Positions 52,681 to 62,950 of a stretch of DNA of 64,000 nucleotides are shown here, piece after piece (the stretch's first letter is position 1; each line of letters opens with the position of its first letter). Source of the stretch: Medakamo hakoo (Eukaryota; Chlorophyta; Trebouxiophyceae; Coccomyxaceae); NCBI GenBank assembly GCA_026636295.1, contig CP089451.1, forward strand, positions 62,001 through 126,000, given 5' to 3'. The notes beneath the pieces are model-generated. The model saw nothing but the letters and a program-made list of their open reading frames with translations, was not told the origin of the DNA and searched no databases. The position numbers were made by a program, and so were the translations under genes.

Positions 52681-53734
52681 TCACGCACTGGCCAGCCGGC
52701 CACGCAGGCGTTTGGCCAAGTCGGACGCGACCGCCGCGCCCTCGCCCGGCGTGCCGTCGGCCGGCCCAGCGTGGAAGGCGGGGGCCAGCGCGTCGCGCGC
52801 CGGCCCCGCCGCGGCCTTTAGCTCCGCAACGACCGGCGACAGCGCGCGGCGCAGGGCGGCGGGCAGGTCTTCGATCTGCTGCACGCCCAGGGCGCGGGCG
52901 CTGCCGACGGCTGCGGCGGCGGAGCCCCAGGCGGCGAGGATGGTGCCCCAGAGCAGCGCGCGGCCGGGGGTGAAGCGCGGCAGCAGCTGCAGGCCGGCGA
53001 GCGTGCGGGCGTCGACGGCGGCGTCCGCGACGCGGGCGGCGCGCGCCGCTTCAAAGGCCGTCAGGTGGCGCACGGGTTCTTGGGCGAGGCGCCGGCCGTC
53101 CGCGACGGAGAAGATGGACGCACGGACGGCGGGGGTGGTGGTGGCCGGCGCAGACGTGGAGGGCACCGCAGCGCCGACGACGGGCGCCTCCCACTTGGCC
53201 CGGCCCAGGGAGACTTTGGAGCCCAGCAGCCAGGCGTCCACGGAAGAAGTGTGGGCGCGCGGGGCTGGAGGGGGGTGGGTGGATGTGGATGGATGGGGTC
53301 GAAGGGAGGGGACGGGGGGGGGGACAGCAGGGGGCGGCGTGAGGGGACGGGGCGGAGTGGGGGTGGATGGATGGTGGGGGGCAGGGCCTCGGCGCGCGGG
53401 GGTCGCGCTCGCTGTGTGCATGGCCGACTCCCCTCCGACAGCTCGCAACACGGGCGCGCCCACCCCCTTTCCTCTCGGGTCCCTCACCAGGCACGGCGGA
53501 CTTGACGTGCTTGTACACGATCTCGGCGGCGGGGCGAGAACGGGTCACAGTCGTGGGCACGCCATCGAAGAGCGCGGCCGCCGCAGGGCGCCGCTCGAGC
53601 GCGGTGAGCGCCGCGCGCGGCAGCGACCCGGCTTCCACGAATTCGGCCAGCCGTTTTTTGAGGAAGGCAGACGTCTGGTCGCGGACCAGGCGCTGCTCCT
53701 GGGCGGCGCCCAAGGCGGCGAAGGAGGCGGACAT
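52681..53734 (-). CDS. Unknown 276-aa protein with one hydrophobic segment
   Basis: Not recognised. Exons 53734-53488 and 53264-52681 (phase 1). The N-terminal part is helical and charged (AAQEQRLVRDQTSAFLKKRL; AGSLPRAALTALERRPAAAA). After the intron come SSVDAWLLGSKVSLGRAKWE and a distinctive block TAFEAARAARVADAAVDART and LLPRFTPGRALLWGTILAAW, which runs into a probable membrane helix (GSAAAAVGSARALGV). The end is a soluble amphipathic helix. It is probably a conserved algal/plant protein of unknown role. No signal peptide is evident. Divergent, 777 bp from the next start. Confidence 0.65.
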
Positions 53735-54511
53735 GGTCTGGTGGCGGCGGGCTTTCCGGACGGAGGAGGAAACAGGAGAATGCAGTCGCAGCCGTCCGTT
53801 GCAAACGCAACACGCCCTCACTCTCCTGTTCTCTTCAGGTGCGTTGAAAAAAGCCCGCTCGCCGATCCCCTCATGCCTCCTCCGTCCCCGCTGCCGATGG
53901 TCAGATGCCTGCCTAAGCCAGCAACGGCGGGAGATTGTGGCAGGCGGTGGGCATGTGTCGCTTTTTTGGGAGCGACGGTCAATGCTGCTGGGCCGCCGCG
54001 CGGAGCGACGCGCGCGCGAGTGCTGTCTGCCGCGGCGGTTGCGACGATTTTTTGGCGTCGCACCGGCTTGCACGCCCTCCCACGCGCCCATACTCCTGCT
54101 TTGTCATAGGAGCTTGACTCCGGCCTCCAGTGGGGGCGGTGGAGGGCCGCCTCGATCGGGGAGGCGGCCAAACCGGCGCGTGGCGGCTGAGCTGATGCGC
54201 AGCGAGGGCGGGCGCGAAGAGTCGCTGCGCCGTGTGTGGTCCCGCCCCCACTCCCGCCGGGGAGGGGGCCCGCTCTCAGCCTCGTCCAGCGCCCGGGCCA
54301 AAGCCAGGGCGCTCCTGGACCTGATCCGCTCCGCTACAGGAGCGCTGGACCGTTTTACTGGTCGCTGCCGCCGCCCAAAACGGAAGCAAACACCTCGCAC
54401 GCCCTTCCCTCCTCCCGCCCTCTCCCCTCACCCTAAAAAACCTCTCCCACTCCCTCCCGACACACCACAACAGCCTTTCGCCATCCCCCGCCGTCCTTTC
54501 CTACCTCAACC
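53735..54511. other. Large divergent intergenic region, contents unresolved
   Basis: 777 bp between the 276-aa gene and the 74-aa gene. Frames are open on both strands around 54100-54400 (plus-strand SSARAKARALLDLIRSATGA), but no start, domain or splice model is convincing. An upstream untranslated exon ending near 54340 (CCGCTACAG acceptor-like) is possible. A C/A-rich stretch lies just before 54511. Confidence 0.35.
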
Positions 54512-54859
54512 ATGTCCGCCTACGTCAACGCCTCCCTGTCCCTGCTGGGCCTGTGCGCGGTGAGTGTTCAGGTTTCGGAAGATATTACAGAGAAGGAAAA
54601 AAAACAGCAAAACTTGCCCCGCCCTCTTTCCAGTCCCGCGCTCACGCTGTTTTGGTCTCCACCCCACCCTCCATCACTCCAGCTCGCCGGCGCCGGCGTC
54701 GGCATCGGGTCCGGCGTCGCCATGATGGCGTCCGCCATGGCCGACGCGGAAGCCACGGGCGGCGCGTTCGCGGCGGCGTCCCCGCAGGAGAAGAAGGGTG
54801 CGGCGGCCAAGCCGGCGCCGCCCTCGGCCGGCTTTGCCGCGTCCGGCGTGGCCAAGTGA
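54512..54859 (+). CDS. Hydrophobic microprotein (74 aa) with glycine zipper
   Basis: Not recognised. Exon 1 (54512-54559) encodes MSAYVNASLSLLGLCA with a perfect GTGAGT donor. Exon 2 (54683-54859) follows an ACTCCAG acceptor and gives LAGAGVGIGSGVAMMASAMA, then a short polar tail (SPQEKKGAAAKPAPPSAG). The joined sequence is one membrane helix with a G-x-G-x-G pattern, as in helix-packing membrane subunits. The 123-nt intron keeps frame and has no stop, so an intron-retaining form would add 41 residues in the middle of the helix. The pyrimidine-rich acceptor and the lost hydrophobicity favour splicing. An organelle membrane-complex subunit is a guess. Confidence 0.6.
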   Translation: MSAYVNASLSLLGLCAVSVQVSEDITEKEKKQQNLPRPLSSPALTLFWSPPHPPSLQLAGAGVGIGSGVAMMASAMADAEATGGAFAAASPQEKKGAAAKPAPPSAGFAASGVAK

Positions 54860-54914
54860 AGTCGCCGTCCCCTCCCCATGCCCTGTCCCCTATATTCTTA
54901 ATACCCTGATTTGT

Positions 54915-54945
<31 letters not shown>

Positions 54946-55551
54946 AGCGCGCCGTCCTTGCCATTCCCCTCGCGGAAAACGCGGCGGGCGTGTGCTCTCT
55001 GTTCTTTTTAGCTCAGAATGGTGTGATCCGTGGTTTTTGAGGACAATTCTTTTTGCCGTGGGGCTCCCCCCGTGTGCTTCTCGTGGGCTTCTTCGCGCTT
55101 CCGAAGTTTGGCGGGGATGGTGCAAGCGGCGTGCGCGCGCGCTGGCCGCCCGTGCCGCCCCTCGTCCTCCCCGCGTATTTCTCAAAATCAAGCATCCCCT
55201 TCGTTTTTTTTCTTGGCCAAGGGATGGATGGATGGATGAGGTTTTGTCAGTGCGTGCGCGAGTCGCGCTCGCTTTGCAGCGCGCGCGCCCGTCCTGCCCT
55301 CGTCTCTCTGCCGCCCTGGCGTAAATGTGTGTGTGCGCGCGTGTGTGCGTGTGTGTGTAATGTGAGAATGAAACACCCCTCTGGAACATCGCCAGGCGAG
55401 GAGGAAAGCAGGCAGCGGGTCGCACTCGCCCCAAACACACTCTGCGGCACTCTGCGCGGAGCCCGCACACACCCTACACACGCGAGAGAGCCCTTTTTTC
55501 CTCGGTCCTGCCTGTAACTCTGCCCTGCTCTTCTGATCTGCGGCCGGCGCC
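54860..55551. other. Intergenic region upstream of XRN1
   Basis: 692 bp between two plus-strand genes. It includes a GT microsatellite (54919-54945), a GGAT repeat (about 55219-55236) and short GT-rich runs near 55325-55360. I see no gene; short frames here have no domain. Confidence 0.45.
54919..54945. repeat. (GT)n microsatellite
   Basis: A pure GT run about 60 bp downstream of the 74-aa gene's stop codon. Confidence 0.92.
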
Positions 55552-58500
55552 ATGGGTGCGTTGATGCGTTGATGCGCGGCGTTGCCGGCAACGAAAGAGC
55601 GCACAAAAAGCCCACGGCCAGCGCTGGCGTTTGTTTTGCATGCCGCGCCCGCCCAGCCCGCCTGACCGCCGCCCGCCCTCCACCACGCACATGGCGCCCT
55701 GATACACACGCTCGCCGGCCCTGCCGCGCGGTCGCCGCACCAGATCACGCCCCCACTCACCTTTTCCCCCTGTTCCCACCCCCGTCAACCCAATCGCAAA
55801 CCAGGCATCCCCAAGTTCTACCGGTGGCTGTCCGAGCGGTACCCGCTCGTCAACCAACCCGTCCTGGGCACGCACGTGCCGGAGGTGGACAACCTGTATC
55901 TGGTGAGTTTTTGGATGGAGGAGGAGGAGGGGTGGAGGTGGCGGCGGTGTTTTCTCCACGCCGCGTCCCTGCCTTCTCTCTCTCGCTCCCTCTCTCGCTC
56001 CCTCCCTCGCTCCGCCGACCAGCCCCCCTCCCCACCCACCTCCCTCCCCCCTCCCCGCCCCACCACACTCCCCCAGGACATGAACGGCATCATCCACAAC
56101 TGCACGCACGGCAACGACCCGTCCTCCCGCCTCACCGAAGAAGCCATGGTCCTGCGCATCTTCGCCTACCTGGACAAGCTCTTCTCCATCGTCCGCCCGC
56201 GCAAGCTCCTCTTCATGGCCATCGACGGCGTCGCGCCGCGCGCCAAGATGAACCAGCAGCGGTCCCGCCGCTTCAAGGCGGCGGCCGAGCGCCTGGCGGC
56301 CGAGGCGGAGGAGGCGGCCGAGCTCCTGTCCAAGGGGGGAGGGGGAGGGGGTGGTGGCCCGCACGCGGGCGGCCCGCCGCCCTTCGACTCCAACTGCATC
56401 ACGCCGGGCACGCCCTTCATGGCCCGCCTGGGCGCCCACCTCCGCTTCTTCGTCCGCCGCAAGCTGGCCGACGACCCGGACTGGCGGGCGCCGGCCATCG
56501 TGCTGTCCGGCCACGACGTCCCCGGCGAGGGCGAGCACAAGATCATGGAATACATCCGGTGGGCGCGGCGCCAGCCCGGGTACGCGCCCCGCCAGCGCCA
56601 CTGCCTGTACGGCCTGGACGCCGACCTCATCATGCTCGCCCTCGTCACGCACGAGCCCAACTTCTGCCTGCTGCGCGAGGTCGTGCGCTTTGGTGGCGGG
56701 TCTAAAGGCCAGCCGGCGCGCGAAGCCCTGGAAAACCCGGCGGCCGAACACTTCATCCTGTTCCAGATCGGCCTCGTCCGCGAGTACCTGGACCTGGAGT
56801 TCCGGACCGCGCTCGGGCTGAGTGGCGCGACCGCCGACGGCGCGCCCGCGTCCACGCCGTCCCTGCCCTTCCCCTACGACCCGGAGCGCGTCATCGACGA
56901 CTTTGTCCTCTTCTGCATGCTGGTCGGCAACGATTTCCTGCCCCCCCTGCCCACGCTCGACATCAATGAGGGGGCGCTCGACACCATGTTCCGCCTGTAC
57001 AAGGCGCTCCTGCCTCGCCTGGGCGGCTACCTGACGCGGGCGGGCGCCCTGGACCGGGGCCGCCTGGCGTCGCTGCTGGGCGAGCTGGGTGCGTTGGAGG
57101 GCGAGGTCCTGGCCGCCCGGGCGGCGGACGCGGCGGATTACGAAGCCCGGCAAAGCCGCGGGCGTGGCGGTGGGTTTGGCAACGGCCGGCCGGCCGGCGC
57201 GGCGGCGCGCCCTCCGCCGCCGCCCGCCGCGCCGCGGCCGCCGCGCGGCCCACGCCCCGCCCCACCCCCACCCGCCCCAGCCCGGGGGTACGGCACCGCT
57301 CCCGCCTTCGCTGCCCTGGAAGACGAGGCGGGTGAGCCTGACGTGCCGGAACCCGAGGCGGTCGCGGTGGACCTGGCGGCCGCGACGCTCCCGCACGAAC
57401 CGGGCGCGGCCGACTTGGCGCTCATGGCCGCCCTGGAAGGCGAGCCCGTGGAGGGGGGCGTCGCCCTGACCGAAGACGGCGCGCCCGCCGCGCCGGCCGC
57501 GCCGGCCGGCCCCACCATGATGTCCGTCGAAGCCCGCGCGCTGTTTGCGGACGGCGACACAGCCGCCGGCCACGCGGCCTGGACTGACCGGTACTGGACC
57601 ACCAAGCTGGGCGCCAAGACGCCGGCCGCACGGCGGGCCGTCGCGGACGCGTACCTGGCCGGCATCACCTGGGTCCTGGAGTACTACTACCGGGGCGTCG
57701 CGTCGTGGACGTGGTACTACCCGCACCACTACGCGCCCACGGCGTCGGAGCTGGCGGCGGCCGCGGGCGCGGCGGCCGCGGCGCGCACGCGCCCGTCCTT
57801 TGTGCGGGGCGCCCCCTTTTCGCCCTTTCAGCAGCTCATGGCGGTGCAGCCCGCCGCGTCGGCGGCCCTGCTGCCCACCCCCTTCCGCGCCCTGATGGAA
57901 GACCCGCACTCGCCGATCGCGGACTTTTACCCGACCGACTTCGCCGTCGACCTGGAGGGCAAGCGTGCGGACTGGGAGGGCGTCGTCCTCATCCCCTTTG
58001 TGGACGAGGCCCGCCTGCTGGCCGCCTACGGCTCCGTCCCGCGCGGCGCGCTGACGCCCGAAGAGCGCGCGCGTGACGCCGCGGGCGACGTCCTGGTGTG
58101 GGGCGTGGCGCCGGACGGCGCGGTGAGCGGGTCCGAGCCGGACTGCGCGTCCACGCTGCCGTCCCACCTGCCGTCGGTGCGCGAGTGCAACTCGCGCATG
58201 GTCCGCATGCCGCCCCCGCCGCCGCTGCCCGACGGCGAGCCGGGCTTCACACCCGAGCCGCCGGGCGGGCCGTCCGAACGCGGCGCGCCGCCCGCGCCCG
58301 GCTTCCCCACGCTGCGCGGCGTCCCCGTGACCGCGCGCCTGGCGGCCGCGGGCGTCAACGTTCTCGGACTCGCGTCGCGCCGCGAGTCGCTCCTCCTCCG
58401 CCCGGCCGTCCCCGGCGTCGGCTGCCCCTCCCCGCCGGGCGCGGCGTCGGCGGCGGCGGCGGCGGCGCTGGGCCAGCGCTGCTGGGTCAAGTGGCCGTAC

Positions 58501-60903
58501 CTGGTCGAGGCGGCCGTCACGGGCGTGTGCGACGGGCGCTTGCGTGTGAGCGCGGCGGGCGAGGAGGCCCTGGACCCGGCGTCGGCGGACGCCTGGGCCA
58601 CGGACGCGGCCAAACAAGCGTCCGACCTGCGCACGCGCCAGGGCATTGACGTCGGGCCGTGCCTGGGCATGCTCGTGTCCGTGCGCCCCGTGGAGGGCCT
58701 GGTCCGCGCCCTGGACGGCTCCGTCGAAAAGCGGTTTGCGCGCAAGGAGCTCCCCGTCCCGCCCTCGCTCATCCTGCGCACCAACCCGGCGCCGTCGCCC
58801 CGCCTGGACGCGGCGGCGGCCGCCGCCGCCGGCGCGGCCGGCGCGGGCCTGGACCCGGGCTCGCCCGCCCTGTTCCTGGGCCGGGCGCACTACGGGTCCC
58901 TCTGCACGGTGCTGCAAGGCGGCGGGCGCGGCGGCGGGCGCGGCGGCGGGCGCCTGACCATCGCCCTCCGCCCGCCGAGCGCGGCGTCGGCCGCGGCGGG
59001 CGGCGCCGCCAGGCGCATCTTGGCGACCGTCAACGTGCAGTACTTGCCGTCGGGTGCTGTGGCCCGGCGCCTGGGGCTGTCCCCACGGGCGCTGGGCCGG
59101 ATCACGGGCCCGTTCTTCGTGCCGTTGCCGGGCGGCAAGGCCGGCGGGCGGCACGGCCCCGACCGCACCGACGTCGGCCTGTGCGTGAAGCACGCGGGCC
59201 GGGGGCTGTGCGTGCCGGACTACGCCACGCCCGCGCCCGACGACCGGGGCTGGCTGTATTCTCCGGCGCTGGTGGACGTCCTGGCCGCGTACAAGGCCCG
59301 GCACCCGTGGGTGTTTGCCCTGGCGGACGCGCCCGACGGCGGGGGCGGCGCGCCCGACCCCGCGTCCGTCGCCGCCCTCGTCCCGGGCGACGGCGACGCC
59401 GCCAAGGCCGCCGCCATCACCGCGGCCGCGGCCTGGTTGAAGGCACAGCCGCTGTCTCGGCGTCCTCTGGTCCGCACGGCCGCCCGCGTCGCGCCCGAAG
59501 CCGCCATTCGGGCGCTGCAGGCGGCGATGCCCCCCCAACCGCACCAGGCGGCCGAGGCGGACGCGCCCGGGTCCGTCCCCGAGATCGAGATGGCCAACGT
59601 CGCGCCGGCCCTCCTCCTGCCGCCCGCCAGTCGGTCCGGTCCCTCGCTGGCTCTGGCCGGCGGGTCGTTCGACGTGGGCGACCGGGTGGCGTCCATCGCC
59701 GGCGCGGGCGCGGGCGGCGCGGACGCGAAGGCCTCGCCGCCGCCGTTTGGCGCGCGCGGCACGGTCGTGGGCGTGCACGAGGAAGAAGCCGTGGAAGTGC
59801 TGTTTGACGTGGCGTGGCCGGGAGGCACGGACCTGCACGGCCGGTGCGCCGGCCACGTCGGCGCGGTCGTCTCGCCGGACACGCTGCTCAACCTGTCCAA
59901 GCCGCACGCGCTCGCGGCGACCGGGTCCGACGCGCCCGTGGTCGTGAGGCAGGCGGCGGCCGGAGGCGCCGAGCACGCGCAGCCGCGCAAGCTGGGCGGT
60001 GGCGTCATTGGCGTGTCTGCGGAGCGGGCGCACCGCCCGGCCGACCCGCCGTCCGCGGGCGCGCGCGGCTTTGCCGGGGCCGGGCGGGGCGGCCGGCCGA
60101 CGGCCGCGGCCGTCGTGGCGGGGCGCGTGCCGGGCGCGCCGCCGCCCACGGCCGCGCCCGCCCCCGCGCCCGGCGTGCCGGGCGCGCCGCCGCCGTCGGG
60201 CGCGGCGTTGCTCGCCCAGCTGCGCGGGTTCACCCTGCAGAGCGGCGGTGCGGCGCCTCCCGCTGCCGCCCCACCCCCCCCGCCGCCGACCGCGGACGCG
60301 GCCGCGCTCAAGCGGGCGCTGGGCGTGAATGGTGGGGGTGGGGGTGGGGGTGGGGGTGGCCAGGCGCGGCCGGCCCCGCCGCCGGCTGCCGCCGCGGCGG
60401 GCGCCGCCCTGCTGGCGTCGCTGACGGCCGGCAGCAGCAGCGCCGCCCAACAGGGTCCGACGCCCGGCAAGGGCGCCCGCCGCGGCGGCGGCCGTGGCAT
60501 GGCGGCGGCGGCTCCGGCGGCGCCCGTGCCGGCGCCCGTGCCGGCCCCGGCCCCGCCGCCGCCGCCGCCGGCCGTGCCACCGCCCGCGCCCGTGCCACCT
60601 CCACCTCCTCCTCCCGCTCCTGCCGCGCCGGTTGCTCCGCCGCTATCCCCGCCTAAAAAACAGGGCGGCCTGTCCGGCCTGCTGGCGCGCATGACGGGGC
60701 GCGGGAGGAAGAGGGGGGAAGAGGCAAAGGCGGGGGAGGTGGTGGCGGAGGTGGCGCCTCCGCCGCCGCCGCCGCCGCCGCCTAAAGCCGCTCCTGCCGC
60801 CGCTCCCGCGGCTACCGCGTCGGGCGAGGCCGCGTTCTGGGCCATGCTGCGGGGTGGGGCGCCGCCCGGGCAGCAAGGGCAGCAGCAGCCGCGGGCGGGG
60901 TGA
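55552..60903 (+). CDS. XRN1: XRN1-type 5'-3' exoribonuclease
   Basis: Cytoplasmic decay enzyme for decapped mRNA. Exons: 55552-55555 (only ATGG), 55805-55902 and 56077-60903, giving 1642 aa, close to metazoan/fungal XRN1. The joined N-terminus MGIPKFYRWLSERYPLVNQ with EVDNLYLDMNGIIHNC is XRN1-like, not XRN2-like (MGVPAFYRW). Catalytic motifs: LLFMAIDGVAPRAKMNQQR, VPGEGEHKIMEYIR (about 185), GLDADLIMLALVTHEPNFCL (about 216) and DFVLFCMLVGNDFLPPLP. Later: ITWVLEYYYRGVASWTWYYP, FTPEPPGG-rich linker, and an SH3-like domain (FDVGDRVASIAGAGA, about 1232). The last 300 residues are Pro/Ala-rich with polyproline runs, likely decay-factor docking. The short first exon is inferred from phase and motif continuity. 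Confidence 0.92.
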
Positions 60904-61464
60904 GGGACGAGCAATGAGGGAGAGGGGAGAGGGGGGCGGGGGGCGGGTGGGGGTGGTGAAGCGATGGAAAAAAAAACGCACCCGGCCATTTTTTTTCACA
61001 CCGCACAACACTACGCGCGCAATCTTTGGGTGGCGCGGCCCGGGCGGGCGCGGCAGTGGGCGCGTGGGCGGGGTGGGTGGATGGAGGAAAAATCGGAACA
61101 GGTCAAAACACACTCGGCTGTCGTCTCACTTTACACACGCACATACACACACACTGCAATCCCCGCGGGCTGGTCAAAAGGGGGATGCACGCACGGACAC
61201 ACAGAGAGGACGAAGAAAGGTACACGCGAACAAGGCACAAAAAGGGTGAAATGTTGGTTGGTTGGTGGGATGGGGGATCTGACGATGAAACACACACACA
61301 CACACACACGCGGAGGACCTAAAAAAAAGCGGCGGGCTGCCGCCTGCAAAACTGCCTGGAAAAGGGACGGCGTGCGCGCGCGCGCGCCTTGGGCTCCAGC
61401 ACATCAAAACTGCCCAACGGGCGCGGCCCGCGCCGCCGTCGTTTCCCCTCCCCTTCCCCTTGTT
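60904..61464. other. Convergent 3' intergenic region
   Basis: 561 bp between XRN1 and the 211-aa gene. It has A- and T-runs (60965-60974, 60990-60998, 61320-61328), CA repeats (about 61136-61155, 61291-61308) and a CG alternation (61375-61386, possible Z-DNA). No gene is evident. Confidence 0.5.
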
Positions 61465-62744
61465 TCATGTGCCGGCCGTCTGCGCAGACGTGAAGGGTTT
61501 GTAGTACGCCAGGTCCGCCAGCAGGCCCTGCTTCCACCAGCCGCGCGGGACCATGGAGTCGTCCGGGTGCCACCACGACAGGCGCGGCTTGGGCAGGGCC
61601 TTGGGCGGCGGCGCGACCAGCGTCGCCTGGACCGCGGGCGAGCGCGCCGCCCAGCGGGTGAAGGGCAGGAAGCCGGGCACGGACAGCGACGGCAGCGGGG
61701 CGCCCGCCGCCGCTTCACCCGCCGCCGCCGCCGCGGCTTTCGCCGCCTTGGCCTCCGCCTGCGCGGCTTCCCAGGCCGGCATGACGCGGGCGCCCAAGCG
61801 TTCGGCCCAGCCGGCCAGCGGCAGGCCGGCAAAGGGGTCGCGCCGGTTTGCGAGGTCGTGCGAGGAGGGCGACGACGCGGTTTCGGCCGCGGCCACGGGC
61901 CGGGAGGGCAGGCGCAGGTTGCCGCCGATGTGGAGGGTGAAGGACTGGGGGTGTCGGAGTGGGGGGAAGAGGGGTGGCCGGGGGCGTGAGCAAGGAGGCG
62001 CATGCGCGGCGCACTTTTTTTTTCTGCGGGCGCTTTTTTTTGAGTGGCGAAAAACGTGACGCCCGCGCATTGCGCTTCACGGCTTGCCGACACGCCCGTC
62101 GGTCAGGCTGAGGCTTGTTTTCATGCCCAGCCGTCATACAGGGCGGAAGTGGGAGCGGAGGGTCTCCCGCCATCGCAGGCCCGCGCGCAGGCACTTTGCC
62201 GCGTTCACACAAGACAGCGGCAAACGGGCGGGGCAACAAGGGAAAACTTTCGACACCCAGTGTCGGCGCGCCAATGCCCCCACCCACCGCCTGTCTCACC
62301 TTGCGCGGCTTATCAGGGATCGGGTCGACCGCCGGGGCGGGGGCGGGGATGGACCGAGGCGAGGCGGCCTGTGTGGGGGTGGAGGGACGGGGGGAGGGGC
62401 CGCACGACTCAGCTTTTGTGTTTCCGGGGTGTGCCAGCGCCCGGGGAGGTGCGTCATGCTTTGAGGCTGTGGCTCACGCGCATTGGCCCCGCAATGCCCG
62501 GTGGCAGGGCCAGCCCGACCCAGATCACGCTCTGGAAGGCGGAGGGAGGTGGCGGGCGACTGGTTTCCCGTGCGGGGCGGCGCCAAAGGCGCGCCGCACG
62601 GACCGCAATGCCCACGAATTCCGTGGGCCAAGCTTTTTCGCGCTCTCAAAAACTCGCCTCGGCGCCCGCCACGACGCCCGGCACGAAAGCCGCCGCCCGC
62701 GTGATAAGGGGGGTCATGGCCGCCCGGGCCTGAGAGACAGACAT
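61465..62744 (-). CDS. Unknown 211-aa protein, probable organelle, GC-AG intron
   Basis: Not recognised. Exons 62744-62658, 62368-62300 and 61944-61465 give 211 aa, all phase 0. Exon 1 (MSVSQARAAMTPLITRAAAF) has no acidic residue before its last codon and may be a mitochondrial presequence. Its donor is GCGAGT; no GT donor nearby keeps phase, so this is a second GC-AG candidate. Exon 2 is Pro-rich (SIPAPAPAVDPIPDKPRK). Exon 3 has FTLHIGGNLRLPSRPV, an Ala/Lys helix (AWEAAQAEAKAAKAAAAAAG) and an aromatic C-terminal block (RLSWWHPDDSMVPRGWWKQG; LLADLAYYKPF). The tryptophan-rich end looks conserved. No transmembrane segment is seen. Confidence 0.6.
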
Positions 62745-62950
62745 GGTGGGCGTTGCGGCGGGGGTTTGTGGGGCGTGGGAAGTGGTGTCGGAAAGTGTGT
62801 TGTGTTTTTTCTCAGAGTGTCGCTCTATCTTCATAGAGCGGCCCCGCTCTTGCACGAGTGACCCGCCTCCTTCCTCGACCCCCACCACCGTCCCCCTGCC
62901 CCTCCCCGCTCCCCACTCCACCCCCGCTCCCACGCACGCCCACACTCCCT

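Noticed and set aside
54104-54400. Overlapping frames on both strands in the 777-bp intergenic region
   Set aside because: No conserved domain, start context or splice model; composition matches shadow frames elsewhere.
55474-60450. A nearly 5-kb open frame on the minus strand opposite XRN1
   Set aside because: Its sequence is Arg/Gly/Ala-rich without domains, and the plus strand carries a complete conserved enzyme. In very GC-rich DNA, stop codons are rare in antisense frames.
61375-61386. CG alternation as a Z-DNA or regulatory site
   Set aside because: Short alternating CG runs are expected by chance at this GC content; no other support.
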